DNA of 64,000 nucleotides. Source: an uncultured Ruminococcus sp. (lineage in GTDB: Bacteria > Bacillota > Clostridia > Oscillospirales > Ruminococcaceae). The notes under the pieces are model-generated. The model saw only the letters and a list, made by a program, of their open reading frames with translations, made no database searches and had not been told where the DNA came from. The stretch covers positions 62,001-126,000 of the forward strand of contig NZ_CAKSNX010000004.1 in assembly GCF_934476685.1 (NCBI RefSeq). The letters run 5' to 3'. Positions 32,827 to 42,496 of the stretch are shown here, in pieces (position 1 is the first letter of the stretch; each line of letters starts with the position of its first letter). The position numbers were made by a program, and so were the translations under genes.

Positions 32827-33712
32827 AAATAATAAGCTTTTAATGCAGGCTTATATTGAAAAAATTGAAGATAAACTAGCTGAGTTTACGCAGGACAAGC
32901 CGGAGATACAGGGCATAGTTTCAGAGGCTATGGAGTATTCTCTGAGTGCAGGCGGAAAACGGCTTCGTCCTATTCTTATGCTTGAATTTTATCGTATGTG
33001 CGGTGGAAATGATCTTGATTCAATTCTTGAGATTGCCTGTTCAGTAGAACTTATCCACACATATTCGCTTATACATGATGATCTTCCTTGCATGGACGAC
33101 GATGATTTCAGAAGAGGAAAGCCTTCATGTCATAAAGCTTTTCCTGAGGATATCGCCCTTCTTGCAGGTGACGCTCTGAATACCCTTGCTTTTGAGGTCA
33201 TTTCCGAAGCTGCTATCGCAGGCAAGATACCTGCTGAAAAGGCCGTTATGCTGATTTCTGTACTGTCAAAAGCGGCAGGCAAGGACGGAATGGTAGGCGG
33301 TCAGGTCATTGATCTGCAAACTGAAAATGAGGAGATCGATATTCAGACTCTTAATCTTTTGCAGAGCAAAAAAACCGGTGCGCTTATTGAAGCGGCTTGT
33401 GTTATGGGAGTTATACTTTCAGGTAAATTTGAATTTATACCTGCTGCTGCCGATTATGCACAGGCTGTCGGAAGAGCATTTCAGATAGTTGACGATATAC
33501 TCGATGTTACAGGTACATTTGAAGAGCTTGGAAAGCCTATCGGAAGCGATGAGGATCAGCATAAGAATACTTATGTTACACTTTTGGGTCTTGAAAGATC
33601 TCAGCAGATCGCAAAACAGCTTACTGTACAGGCACTCAGCAGTCTTAGTCAGTTTTCTAACAATGAATTTTTATATGAACTTACTAATGATCTGCTTGAA
33701 AGAAGATCTTAA
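32819..33712 (+). CDS. ispA: (2E,6E)-farnesyl diphosphate synthase
   Basis: Condenses isopentenyl diphosphate with DMAPP and geranyl diphosphate. I prefer ATG 32819, nine bases after GGAG, giving 297 residues; the in-frame ATG at 32813 is too near. The first aspartate-rich motif DDLPCMDDDDFRRGKPSCHK (about 83-102) and the second, FQIVDDILDVTG (about 221-232), are intact. The AGGKRLRPILML substrate site is present, and the two residues inserted in the first motif fit a bacterial type II short-chain enzyme. It lies next to dxs, in the same pathway. Confidence 0.94.
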   Translation: MTENNKLLMQAYIEKIEDKLAEFTQDKPEIQGIVSEAMEYSLSAGGKRLRPILMLEFYRMCGGNDLDSILEIACSVELIHTYSLIHDDLPCMDDDDFRRGKPSCHKAFPEDIALLAGDALNTLAFEVISEAAIAGKIPAEKAVMLISVLSKAAGKDGMVGGQVIDLQTENEEIDIQTLNLLQSKKTGALIEAACVMGVILSGKFEFIPAAADYAQAVGRAFQIVDDILDVTGTFEELGKPIGSDEDQHKNTYVTLLGLERSQQIAKQLTVQALSSLSQFSNNEFLYELTNDLLERRS

Positions 33713-33753
33713 AAGTATCATAGTAAATTTTCGTGATTGGAGATTAGTATAAA

Positions 33754-35610
33754 ATGTCGGAAATTAAAAATCCCGATCTATATAAAATGAATTTACCGTA
33801 CGATCTGAAAAAGCTCACTGTGGAGCAGTGTAATGATCTGTGCGGTGATATAAGAAAATTGCTTATAACCACAGTTTCTGAAAATGGCGGACATCTTGCG
33901 TCAAATCTTGGAACAGTGGAGCTTACAGTAGCTTTACACAGAGTATTTGATTCACCTGCTGACAAGATCGTATGGGACGTTGGTCATCAGGCTTATACAC
34001 ACAAGATACTAACAGGAAGAGCAGAGCAGTTTTCTACTCTCAGAAAAAAAGACGGAATTTCGGGCTTTTGCCGTCCTGATGAATCTGAGCATGACGCTTT
34101 TGTAAGCGGTCACAGCTCGACTTCGATTTCAGCCGCACTTGGCATAGCTACTGCCATGAAGCTTAATGGTGACAGAACTCATCATGCGATAGCTGTAATG
34201 GGTGACGGAGCTTTTACGGGCGGAATGATTTATGAAGGGCTGAATAATGCAGGAAAAAGTGACACGAATATTATAGTTATACTTAATTATAATGAGATGT
34301 CAATTTCAAAAAACGTTGGCGGAATGGCTAAATATCTGTCGCAAATGCGAACTAAAGAACGCTACAAGAAAACCAAAAGTGCTGTTGAACGTGTTCTTGA
34401 TGTTACACCAGTTATTGGAAAGCCGATAAAAAAAGCTGTCCGTGAATCAAAAAATGCTTTCAAAAACATAATACTGCACAGCACTATGTTTGAAGAGCTT
34501 GGGTTTACCTATATTGGTCCTGTGGACGGGCATAATATAGAAGAATTAGAGAACGCACTTGAAGCTGCAAAAGCTTTGAAAAGACCTGTTTTCATTCATG
34601 TGAACACAGTAAAGGGCAAAGGCTATGCTCCAGCAGAAGAAAATCCCGGAGAATATCATGGCGTAGGTTCTTTTGAAATATCAACAGGAAATCCTGATGT
34701 CGTTCTCGCTGACAGCTTTTCATCAGTAATGGGAAAAGAACTGTGTGAGCTTGGAAGAAAGAATAAAAAAATATGCGCAGTTACAGCTGCAATGAAATAC
34801 GGAACAGGCTTGCAGTACTTTGCTAAAAACTTTCCTGACAGATTTTTTGATGTGGGAATAGCAGAGGAACACGCTGTAACATTTTGCGGCGGACTTTCTG
34901 AAATGGGATACATACCAGTTTTCGCCGTGTACTCAACATTTCTACAGCGTTCATATGACCAGTTAATACATGATCTGGCAATAATGAGAACTCATGCCGT
35001 TATCTGTGTAGACAGAGCAGGTATAGTCGGCAGCGACGGAGAAACACATCAGGGAATTTTTGATGTATCTTTTCTTACAACGATTCCGGATACAGTAATA
35101 TACTCTCCATCTAATTATGATGAACTCAAACTATGCCTCAATAAGGCTATAAACGATGAAAAAGGCATAGCAGTTGTAAGGTATCCGAGAGGGAATGACA
35201 ACTCCGTTTATGATAAGAATAAAACAGTCACTTCGTATGTTCACAATAAATTTGGCGGAAGAAATCTGATAGTGACATATGGACGTTTATATAATAATGT
35301 ATATGCGGCAACTGAAATATTGAGAAACTCTGATATATGCTGTGATACGTTAAAACTTATAAACATTTTTCCGCTTAAACAGGAAGTTGCTGACATAATA
35401 TCATCTTATGATAATGTATTTTTCTTTGAAGAGGCATATTGCTACGGTTCTATATCAGAAAAATATTCAGCGATTTGCGGCAATATTTATTCTTATGCAA
35501 TAGATGATTTTATTACTCATGGTGAATGCAGCGAGCTTTTTGAAGATCTTGGATTTACACCGGCTAAAATTGCAAAATCAGTAAAGGACATCATTGAAAA
35601 TGCGACTTGA
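33754..35610 (+). CDS. dxs: 1-deoxy-D-xylulose-5-phosphate synthase
   Basis: The thiamine-diphosphate enzyme that condenses pyruvate with glyceraldehyde 3-phosphate, the first step of the non-mevalonate pathway. The 618 residues match. GGHLASNLGTVELTVALHRVF opens the TPP domain. GDGAFTGGMIYEGLNNAG (about 150-167) is the metal and diphosphate site, with GIAEEHAVTFCGGL (about 369-382) holding the catalytic Glu. YDQLIHDLA and DRAGIVGSDGETHQG follow. It overlaps tlyA by 11 bases. Confidence 0.96.
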   Translation: MSEIKNPDLYKMNLPYDLKKLTVEQCNDLCGDIRKLLITTVSENGGHLASNLGTVELTVALHRVFDSPADKIVWDVGHQAYTHKILTGRAEQFSTLRKKDGISGFCRPDESEHDAFVSGHSSTSISAALGIATAMKLNGDRTHHAIAVMGDGAFTGGMIYEGLNNAGKSDTNIIVILNYNEMSISKNVGGMAKYLSQMRTKERYKKTKSAVERVLDVTPVIGKPIKKAVRESKNAFKNIILHSTMFEELGFTYIGPVDGHNIEELENALEAAKALKRPVFIHVNTVKGKGYAPAEENPGEYHGVGSFEISTGNPDVVLADSFSSVMGKELCELGRKNKKICAVTAAMKYGTGLQYFAKNFPDRFFDVGIAEEHAVTFCGGLSEMGYIPVFAVYSTFLQRSYDQLIHDLAIMRTHAVICVDRAGIVGSDGETHQGIFDVSFLTTIPDTVIYSPSNYDELKLCLNKAINDEKGIAVVRYPRGNDNSVYDKNKTVTSYVHNKFGGRNLIVTYGRLYNNVYAATEILRNSDICCDTLKLINIFPLKQEVADIISSYDNVFFFEEAYCYGSISEKYSAICGNIYSYAIDDFITHGECSELFEDLGFTPAKIAKSVKDIIENAT

Positions 35611-36400
35611 TATATACTTGACAGAACACAATTTGGCTCAGAGCAGAGAACGTGCAAAGAAGCTTATCAAAGATAACCGTGTAAAGGTGAATAGCTTGAT
35701 ATGTGCAAAACCGTCAAGAGAAATACTTGACAATGATATTGTAGAATGTGATGATAGTAAAAGTGATTATGTCGGAAGAGGACTTATCAAGTTAGAAACT
35801 GCTTTTGAAAATTTCAATATAGATATTACTGGCAAGATATGTGCTGATATAGGTGCATCAACAGGCGGTTTTACGCAGTTTATGCTTAGAAACGGCGCTA
35901 AACAAGTTTATGCCATAGACGTTGGACATGGACAGCTTGATATATCTTTAGTAAATGATCCGAGAGTAGTGAATTGTGAAGGCGTAAACGCAAGGTACTT
36001 GACACATGATTTCTTTGAAAAGAAGCCTGAATTTATAAGTGTAGATATTTCTTTCATATCACTAACTTTGGTTTTGCCTGCTTTAGTTAATTGTCTGACT
36101 GATAATGGTGATATGGTCGTACTTATAAAACCACAGTTTGAGGCAGGAAAAGCTGCTTTAAATAAAAAAGGAATAGTGAGAGATAAAAAAGATCATATCA
36201 GAGTTATTGAAAATTTACTTATGCAGTTTTCTGGTCTTGGACTTTCGGTTGGCGGTATTGTTTCTTCCGCAATCCAAGGCGGCGACGGAAACATTGAATA
36301 TCTTGCTTATCTTAGAAAGACACATTGCCAAAGTTCAAAAATCGACACTAAACAGCTTGTAGACAATGCTTTTAATCTTTTTGCAAACAAAAAGGACTGA
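35600..36400 (+). CDS. tlyA: TlyA-family rRNA (cytidine-2'-O)-methyltransferase / hemolysin-like protein
   Basis: An S4 RNA-binding domain (about 1-60, RLDIYLTEHNLAQSRERAKKLI) is joined to an FtsJ-like methyltransferase domain with the SAM loop ADIGASTGGFTQFML (about 84-98) and VYAIDVGHGQLD. Mycobacterial TlyA methylates 16S and 23S rRNA; the Bacillus homologue YqxC lies in the same operon position. ATG 35600 is preferred to the TTG at 35594 by spacing from AAGGA. It has 266 residues and is followed by nadK after seven bases. Confidence 0.92.
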   Translation: MRLDIYLTEHNLAQSRERAKKLIKDNRVKVNSLICAKPSREILDNDIVECDDSKSDYVGRGLIKLETAFENFNIDITGKICADIGASTGGFTQFMLRNGAKQVYAIDVGHGQLDISLVNDPRVVNCEGVNARYLTHDFFEKKPEFISVDISFISLTLVLPALVNCLTDNGDMVVLIKPQFEAGKAALNKKGIVRDKKDHIRVIENLLMQFSGLGLSVGGIVSSAIQGGDGNIEYLAYLRKTHCQSSKIDTKQLVDNAFNLFANKKD

Positions 36401-36406
36401 CAAATT

Positions 36407-37294
36407 ATGAAAATATATCTGTTTCCTAATCTTAGTAAGACTAATTGTACCAAATATACTGTTAGCACCTGCGAAATACTTCATAAATATGGTATAGAAC
36501 TGTACATCAGTGATGCATACAGAAGTGATTTTTCGGGCATAAGTTTTCTTAACTTTGATGATGAAGATAAGTGTATCGCAGAATGTGACATTATAATTGC
36601 AATCGGTGGTGACGGAACTATACTCAAATGTGCGGTAAAAGCTTCTGAGTTTAAAAAGCCTATTTTGGGTATTAACTGTGGAAGACTCGGCTTTATGGCA
36701 TCACTTGAACATTCGCAGCTTCAACTTCTTGAAAAGCTTTCAAAAGGTGATTACACGGTAAGCAAACGTATGATGATAGATGTTGCAGTAAAAAATGACA
36801 GCGACAGTGAAATACTGAATTTTTCTGCGCTTAATGATGTTGTTGTGGATCGTGCTGACGATTGTAAGATAGCTGATTTTGAAGTTTCTAAGGAAGGACA
36901 GCTTGTTTCTTCCCTTCGTGCTGACGGTGTTATATTTTCCACACCTACGGGGGCAACTGCATATTCAATGTCAGCGGGAGGTCCTATAATTGAGCCTGAT
37001 ATGGAATGTATTGAATTCACTCAGATATGCGCACATTCACTTTTTGCAAGATCTATGATTTTTTCTGCTGACAGCTGTATTCAGGTCAAATGTCATACTT
37101 CTTCTGATGCTCATGTAAATCTTGACGTTGACGGCAGCAAAGTGTACAGACTTACAAGCGGTGATTCAGTAGTCATAAGAAAATCATCAAAAAACGTAAT
37201 GATAATCGACATAAACGGCGGCAGCTTCTTTTCTTCGGTGAATAGTAAACTTATGCGGCCACTCAAAGACGTATCAGAGGAGTTGTTCAGATGA
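36407..37294 (+). CDS. nadK: NAD kinase
   Basis: Phosphorylates NAD to NADP with ATP or polyphosphate. The 295 residues match. IIAIGGDGTILKCAVKA (about 64-80) is the diagnostic GGDG motif. NCGRLGFMASL, ALNDVVVDR, ADGVIFSTPTGATAYSMSAGGPII (the NAD site, about 172-195 in overlapping parts) and the later DGSKVYRL strand are all in place. It overlaps argR by four bases. Confidence 0.96.
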   Translation: MKIYLFPNLSKTNCTKYTVSTCEILHKYGIELYISDAYRSDFSGISFLNFDDEDKCIAECDIIIAIGGDGTILKCAVKASEFKKPILGINCGRLGFMASLEHSQLQLLEKLSKGDYTVSKRMMIDVAVKNDSDSEILNFSALNDVVVDRADDCKIADFEVSKEGQLVSSLRADGVIFSTPTGATAYSMSAGGPIIEPDMECIEFTQICAHSLFARSMIFSADSCIQVKCHTSSDAHVNLDVDGSKVYRLTSGDSVVIRKSSKNVMIIDINGGSFFSSVNSKLMRPLKDVSEELFR

Positions 37295-37749
37295 AATCTC
37301 AGCGTCACGAACTTATCCTTCGACTTGTTCAGGAAGAGGTAATAGATACTCAGGAAACTTTGCAGAAAGTTCTTGAATCACACGGATTAAAAGTTACTCA
37401 GGCAACGCTTTCAAGGGATATAAAAGAGCTTGCACTTATAAAAGTGCCTTATGAAAAAGGCAGCAGATATTCTGTGCCTAAGCTCAATACCGATAAGCTG
37501 AAAAAAGACGGAAATTCTTTTTATTCACTTGTTTCCGATGCTGTCGTTTCAGTAGATTATGCACTTAATACTGCTGTGATCCGCTGTCATACAGGAATGG
37601 CTCAGGCTGTGTGTGCTAAACTGGACAGTGCTGCACTTGAAAATGTTGTCGGAACGATCGCAGGTGATGATACGATTTTTATTTTAATGCGTACTGAAAA
37701 GGATGCAGATGTGCTTGTTCGTGAACTTAGATCAATAATATCACAATAG
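37291..37749 (+). CDS. argR: Arginine repressor
   Basis: An arginine-responsive hexameric regulator of 152 residues. The N-terminal winged helix contains KSQRHELILRLVQEE and TQATLSRDIKELALIKVPYEKG. The C-terminal domain carries GMAQAVCAKLDSA and GTIAGDDTIFILMRT, the arginine-binding trimer interface. Its position between nadK and recN is the standard Firmicutes arrangement (ahrC in Bacillus). No arginine biosynthetic gene is in the window. Confidence 0.95.
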   Translation: MKSQRHELILRLVQEEVIDTQETLQKVLESHGLKVTQATLSRDIKELALIKVPYEKGSRYSVPKLNTDKLKKDGNSFYSLVSDAVVSVDYALNTAVIRCHTGMAQAVCAKLDSAALENVVGTIAGDDTIFILMRTEKDADVLVRELRSIISQ

Positions 37750-37763
37750 CAGGGGCGAAGTTA

Positions 37764-39431
37764 ATGTTAAAGGAACTTTATATAGAAAATCTGGCTGTTA
37801 TTGAAAAAGCCTCAATAGATCTTACTGAAAATTTCAATGCATTTACCGGTGAAACGGGAGCAGGTAAGTCCATTCTTATCAACGGAATAAATGCCATTTT
37901 AGGTCAGCGCATAACTAAGGATATAGTGCGTTCGGGTACAGATAAGGCGATCATTTCTGCTCTTTTCACTGATCTTGGAAAGAATGTTACAGATAAGCTT
38001 GAAGAACTTGGATTTGATGCCGAGGACGGTCAGCTGTTTTTGACAAGAGAAATACGTTCTGACGGCGGCAGTGTTGCCAGAGTCAATCAACGTGCAGTAA
38101 ATGTATCAGTTTTAAAAGAAATAGGAGCGCTGCTGGTCAATATCCACGGACAGCATGATAATCAGATACTTATGGCGCCAGAAAGGCATATTCAGATACT
38201 TGATGACTATGCTGAATCTCAGCCGTTGATAGACGACTATAAGAAATCTTTCAGAGAACTTCAGCTTATTGCCAAAAAGATTAATAAGCTTAGGATAGAA
38301 TCAGAAAAACGTGAATCAAAGCTGGCTGAACTCAATGAATTTATTGAAGAAATAACTGCTTTAAAAATAACAGATGCTGATGAAGAAAAGCAAATCGCAG
38401 CAGAGCTTGAACTCTCTAAAAATGCAGTAGCCATATCTGAGGCTCTGTATGCGGCAAATATGATATTAACTGGTGATGATGATAATTCCGGTGTAACGGA
38501 ACTTGTCAGTGATTCTGTTTCAAGGATCGAAAACTACACGGATATTATGAGCGAGCTTGCACCGCTTACAGAAAGATTAAATTCGGCAGCTATCGAGCTT
38601 GAAGATATCGCTGAAGAGCTTTCTTCGCTGCTTGAAAGTTTAGATGTCGATCCAAGAAGGTTTGACTGGCTTAATCAGCGTTCTGACGAACTGCGCCGTG
38701 TTTGTAAAAAATATGGTCCTGAACTTTCTGATGTGCTTGATAAATTTGAAAAGGCACAGACAGAGCTGTCTGAACTTTCGGACAGTGAGCAAAGTATCGA
38801 AGCACTGATAAATGAAAAAAATCATCTTCTTGCTGAAACTTCTAAAAAAGCAAAAGCATTGTCTGAATACAGAAGAAATGCTGCTGAGCGTTTCGTAAAA
38901 CAAGTTACTGAAGAACTTGAGTTTCTTAATATGCCTAACGTCAAACTCGTTGTAGATCAGACAGCAGGGAAGCTGACTGTCAACGGAATGGATAATATAG
39001 AGTTTCTTATTTCAGCCAACCTTGGTGAAGATCCTAAACCTATTGCTAAAATAGCATCGGGCGGTGAGCTTTCAAGAATAATGCTTGCTCTCAAAAATGT
39101 AATTGCTGAAAAGGATTCTATTGCTACGCTGATATTTGACGAGATCGACACAGGCGTCAGCGGAAGAGCGGCACAGAAAATTGGTCTTAAATTAAGACAG
39201 ATATCAAGGATCAGACAGGTGCTATGCGTGACCCACCTTGCACAGATAGCTGTAATGGCTGACAATCATTTGCTTATAGAGAAAAATGTGGCTGACGGAA
39301 GAACATCTACATCTGTACGCAAACTTGATTTTGAAGGCAGAAAACGTGAGATTGCAAGAATTATGGGCGGAGATAATACCTCTGAACTTATGCTAAAAAA
39401 TGCAGAGGTACTTCTAAATTCAGTTAAATAG
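37764..39431 (+). CDS. recN: DNA repair protein RecN
   Basis: An SMC-like ATPase that acts early in double-strand break repair. The 555 residues show Walker A FTGETGAGKSILINGI (about 27-42), GGSVARVNQRAVNVS, a Q-loop region with NIHGQHDNQILM, and central coiled coils (about 155-390). The ABC signature IASGGELSRIMLALK (about 430-444) and Walker B ATLIFDEIDTGVSGRAAQKIG follow. It ends the operon, with a terminator three bases downstream. Confidence 0.96.
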   Translation: MLKELYIENLAVIEKASIDLTENFNAFTGETGAGKSILINGINAILGQRITKDIVRSGTDKAIISALFTDLGKNVTDKLEELGFDAEDGQLFLTREIRSDGGSVARVNQRAVNVSVLKEIGALLVNIHGQHDNQILMAPERHIQILDDYAESQPLIDDYKKSFRELQLIAKKINKLRIESEKRESKLAELNEFIEEITALKITDADEEKQIAAELELSKNAVAISEALYAANMILTGDDDNSGVTELVSDSVSRIENYTDIMSELAPLTERLNSAAIELEDIAEELSSLLESLDVDPRRFDWLNQRSDELRRVCKKYGPELSDVLDKFEKAQTELSELSDSEQSIEALINEKNHLLAETSKKAKALSEYRRNAAERFVKQVTEELEFLNMPNVKLVVDQTAGKLTVNGMDNIEFLISANLGEDPKPIAKIASGGELSRIMLALKNVIAEKDSIATLIFDEIDTGVSGRAAQKIGLKLRQISRIRQVLCVTHLAQIAVMADNHLLIEKNVADGRTSTSVRKLDFEGRKREIARIMGGDNTSELMLKNAEVLLNSVK

Positions 39432-39433
39432 TC

Positions 39434-39462
39434 AAAAGGCAGTGAAATATCTGCCTTTTTTC
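39434..39462 (+). terminator. Terminator of the nusB-recN operon
   Basis: AAAAGGCAG pairs with CTGCCTTTT around an eight-base loop and continues into a T run. Confidence 0.85.
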
Positions 39463-39492
39463 TTGTTAATGACTGAAAAATATAATTTTTAG

Positions 39493-39521
39493 TTGACTAA
39501 AAAGATAAATAATGATATAAT
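39493..39521 (+). promoter_or_regulatory. SigA promoter of the thyX-tmk unit
   Basis: TTGACT (39493-39498), a 17-base spacer and a perfect TATAAT (39516-39521), 56 bases before the thyX ATG. Confidence 0.85.
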
Positions 39522-39577
39522 GTATTATAAGTGTTAGTATACTTTTTAATGGCTTAACTGCGAAAGGATCTGAAAAA

Positions 39578-40345
39578 ATGAAAGTAACGCTTATATCTCA
39601 TACACCTGAACCTGAAAAAGTAATTGCAACTGCTGCAAAGTTATGCTATTCCAGCAGTGATATCGGTTCTCTCCGTGATGGTCTTACTGACGAAAAAACA
39701 GCTGATTTTATTAATATGCTGGCATCTATAGGGCATGAAAGTCCTATGGAACACGTTTCTTTTACGTTTGGTATCGAGGGTGTTTCCCGTGCGTGTACTC
39801 ATCAGTTAGTCAGACATAGAATCGCATCGTATTCGCAGAAAAGCCAGAGATATGTAAATGAAAGCGGCTTTGATTTTATCATGCCGCCCGAAATAGAAAA
39901 AGTACCTGAGGCTAAAGCTGAATTTGAAAAGCAAATGAACAGCTTAGTCGAAAGCTACAATAAAATAGCTGAGATCCTTACTGATAAACATACTCAGACA
40001 TTCTTGGAGCAGGGTCTTGACGAAAAACAGGCTGTTCAGAAAGCTAAGAAAAAAGCTTTTGAAGATGCAAGATTTGTTCTGCCTAATGCCTGCGAAACAA
40101 AGATAGTAGTTACAATGAACGTAAGAAGCCTGTTTAACTTCTTTAAACACCGCTGCTGCAACAGAGCGCAGTGGGAAATAAAAGCGGTGGCAGACGAAAT
40201 GCTCAGGCTTTGCTGTCAGGTAGCTCCGAATGTGTTCAAAAAAGCAGGTCCTTCCTGTGTTATGACAGGAAAATGTCCTGAGGGGAAAATGAGTTGCGGA
40301 AAAATGAAAGATGTGGTTCGTCAGTACGAGGAAATGAAAAAATGA
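39578..40345 (+). CDS. thyX: Flavin-dependent thymidylate synthase
   Basis: Makes dTMP from dUMP using methylene-tetrahydrofolate and reduced FAD. The 255 residues include HESPMEHVSFTFGIEG, the ThyX motif RHRIASYSQKSQRYV (about 80-94) and the C-terminal NVRSLFNFFKHRCCNRAQWEIKAVA region in overlapping parts. The motif reads RHRxxSxSxxSxRY, close to the usual RHRxxSxNExSxRY. The thymidylate kinase gene follows with a four-base overlap, so consecutive steps to dTDP are encoded together. Confidence 0.96.
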   Translation: MKVTLISHTPEPEKVIATAAKLCYSSSDIGSLRDGLTDEKTADFINMLASIGHESPMEHVSFTFGIEGVSRACTHQLVRHRIASYSQKSQRYVNESGFDFIMPPEIEKVPEAKAEFEKQMNSLVESYNKIAEILTDKHTQTFLEQGLDEKQAVQKAKKKAFEDARFVLPNACETKIVVTMNVRSLFNFFKHRCCNRAQWEIKAVADEMLRLCCQVAPNVFKKAGPSCVMTGKCPEGKMSCGKMKDVVRQYEEMKK

Positions 40346-41007
40346 AAAAGTCAAAGTTGATAGTTCTTGAAGGTCTTGACGGCAGTGGTAAAACTACTCA
40401 GTTTGATAAACTTACTGAATATTTTACCGAAAAAGGAGAAAAAATAAAAGCGATCAGTTTTCCCGACTATAATAATCCGTCATCAGCACTTGTAAAAATG
40501 TATCTTAATGGTGAAATCGCAGATAAAGCGGAAGATATAAATGCTTACGCTGCGTCAAGTTTTTATGCTGTGGACAGATATGCAAGCTATAAACAATTCT
40601 GGGAAAATGACTATAAAAATGGTTCGTTTATTCTTGCTGCAAGATATGTTACATCAAACTGCATTTATCAAATGACAAAGCTGCCTGCTGAACAGTGGGA
40701 CAGCTATATAGAATGGCTTGAAGACTATGAATATGAAAAGCTGGGACTTCCTGAGCCTGATGCTGTGATATTCCTTGATATGCCGATAGAAATATCACAA
40801 AAGCTTATGTCTGAAAGATATAATGGTGACGAAAGCCGCAAAGATATTCATGAATCCAATATTGCCTATCTTAATAAATGCAGAGAAGCTGCGCTTTTCA
40901 CTGCTAAAAAGCAGAACTGGAAGATCATCGAATGCAGTGTAAATGGTGAACCCAGAACTATTGACGAGATATTCAGGGACATAATTGGGGATATTGAAAA
41001 TTTGTAA
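40342..41007 (+). CDS. tmk: Thymidylate kinase
   Basis: Phosphorylates dTMP to dTDP. ATG 40342 is chosen because it overlaps the thyX stop and directly precedes the P-loop region; a longer frame from 40294 adds residues not typical of the family. The 221 residues show VLEGLDGSGKTTQFDKL (about 8-24), a DRYASYKQFW segment in place of the usual DRY-type motif, and PEPDAVIFLDMPIEIS. The lid region is rather long. Confidence 0.93.
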   Translation: MKKSKLIVLEGLDGSGKTTQFDKLTEYFTEKGEKIKAISFPDYNNPSSALVKMYLNGEIADKAEDINAYAASSFYAVDRYASYKQFWENDYKNGSFILAARYVTSNCIYQMTKLPAEQWDSYIEWLEDYEYEKLGLPEPDAVIFLDMPIEISQKLMSERYNGDESRKDIHESNIAYLNKCREAALFTAKKQNWKIIECSVNGEPRTIDEIFRDIIGDIENL

Positions 41008-41020
41008 AGCAGTGTGATTT

Positions 41021-41920
41021 ATGTTCGATTTTAGAAAAATACAGCTTAGTGATAAAGAAGCAGTAAATGAAAAGCTTGCTGTTTCCGATTTCAGAGGCTG
41101 TGAATACTCATTCGCAAATAATATGGCATGGCAGCGTCTTAATGATACGCTGATATGTTTTTATAAAGATTTATATATATGCTGTTCGTTTGAAGACGGA
41201 CAGCCGTATATCACATTTCCTGCGGGAGTCAAAAGTGACGATTCAGGAAAAGAAAAATATATCCAGCTTTTTTCTGAGCTAAAAAAATATATGGAACAGC
41301 AGGGAAGACCTCTGATCGTTTCATCTGTAAATACAGAAAATCTTGAATGGATAAAAGAATACTACGGTGACAAGATCACTTGGGAATATAACCGTGACGG
41401 TTCTGATTATATTTATAATTCTTCAGACCTCATAAATTTAAGCGGTAAGAAATATCACGGAAAACGAAATCATATAAAGCGTTTTATGGAAAACGCTTGG
41501 AAATTTGAACCGATAACAAGTGATAATCTTGATGACTGCATTTTATTTTCTACGCAGTTTTATAATAACAATGAAAATGACTACTCAGCAATAATTGAAC
41601 AATATGCAATAGATCTTTTCTTTATGAACATGGACTACCTTAATTTAAAAGGGGGAGTTCTTAAAGCGGATAACCGAATAGTTGGCATCACCATAGGTGA
41701 ACAGCTTAATTCTGATACGTTCGTTGTTCATATTGAAAAAGCCTTAGCTGATGTTCAGGGAGCATATCCTATGATATGCAATCAGTTTGCAAAAGCAAAT
41801 GCGGCTGAGCTGAAATATATAAACAGGGAAGAGGATCTCGGACTTGAAGGTCTGAGGAAATCAAAGCTATCCTATAAACCTGCTTTTATGGTAGATAAGT
41901 ATACAGTATATTTCAAATGA
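41021..41920 (+). CDS. DUF2156 / phosphatidylglycerol lysyltransferase C-terminal domain-like protein
   Basis: A soluble 299-residue protein with two tandem GNAT-like halves, as in the DUF2156 family related to the catalytic part of MprF and to Fem transferases. It opens FRKIQLSDKEAVNEKL, has YSFANNMAWQ, a central KYHGKRNHIKRF motif (about 146-157), and ends in YINREEDLGLEGLRKSKLSYKPAFMVDKY in overlapping parts. It lacks the membrane domain of MprF, so lipid lysylation is unlikely. It may be an aminoacyl or acyl transferase with unknown substrate. Close to tmk and the DJ-1 gene. Confidence 0.85.
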   Translation: MFDFRKIQLSDKEAVNEKLAVSDFRGCEYSFANNMAWQRLNDTLICFYKDLYICCSFEDGQPYITFPAGVKSDDSGKEKYIQLFSELKKYMEQQGRPLIVSSVNTENLEWIKEYYGDKITWEYNRDGSDYIYNSSDLINLSGKKYHGKRNHIKRFMENAWKFEPITSDNLDDCILFSTQFYNNNENDYSAIIEQYAIDLFFMNMDYLNLKGGVLKADNRIVGITIGEQLNSDTFVVHIEKALADVQGAYPMICNQFAKANAAELKYINREEDLGLEGLRKSKLSYKPAFMVDKYTVYFK

Positions 41921-41939
41921 TCCGAAGGGAGTTTTTTTG

Positions 41940-42485
41940 ATGGTTTATATTTTTCTTGCTGATGGTTTTGAAGAAATGGAAGCACTTGCACCAGTCGATA
42001 TATTAAGACGTGCTGGGGTAAAGGCATTTACAGTAGGTGTTGGCTCTGAGTATATAACCGGCGCACATGGCATTACTGTAAAAACAGATCTTACTGTTGA
42101 CAGTATAGTTTTAAATGACGAGTTGGAAATGATAGTTTTGCCGGGAGGTATGCCGGGAACAACTAATCTGGAAGCAAATCCTGATGTGCTTGCAGCGGTA
42201 GATTTCTGTGCTGACAATAACAGATATATTGCGGCAATATGCGCAGCACCAAGCATTTTAGGTCATAAAGGATTACTTAGTGGTAGATATGCAGCTTGTT
42301 TCCCAGGATATGAAAAAGAGCTTAATGGTGCATTGCTTTCAGCAAGATATGTTGCTGTTGACGGCAAGTATATCACAGCTAAGGGTGCAGGATGCAGCCT
42401 TGAATTCGGACTTAAGCTTGTAGAACTGCTTTGCTCACGAGATAAAGCTGAAAAACTCGAATCAAGTCTTCAGTGCAAGAAATAA
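41940..42485 (+). CDS. DJ-1/PfpI family protein
   Basis: A 181-residue protein of the DJ-1 superfamily, starting at ATG 41940 after GAAGGGAG. FLADGFEEMEALAPVDILRRAG near the start carries the conserved Glu. The nucleophile elbow is AAICAAPSILGHKGLL (Cys near residue 101). Members act as glyoxalase III-like or protein/nucleotide deglycases, or in the DJ-1 group that includes ThiJ-type proteins; the physiological substrate cannot be told here. The next gene follows 11 bases later. Confidence 0.92.
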   Translation: MVYIFLADGFEEMEALAPVDILRRAGVKAFTVGVGSEYITGAHGITVKTDLTVDSIVLNDELEMIVLPGGMPGTTNLEANPDVLAAVDFCADNNRYIAAICAAPSILGHKGLLSGRYAACFPGYEKELNGALLSARYVAVDGKYITAKGAGCSLEFGLKLVELLCSRDKAEKLESSLQCKK

Positions 42486-42496
42486 CAAGAAATAAA

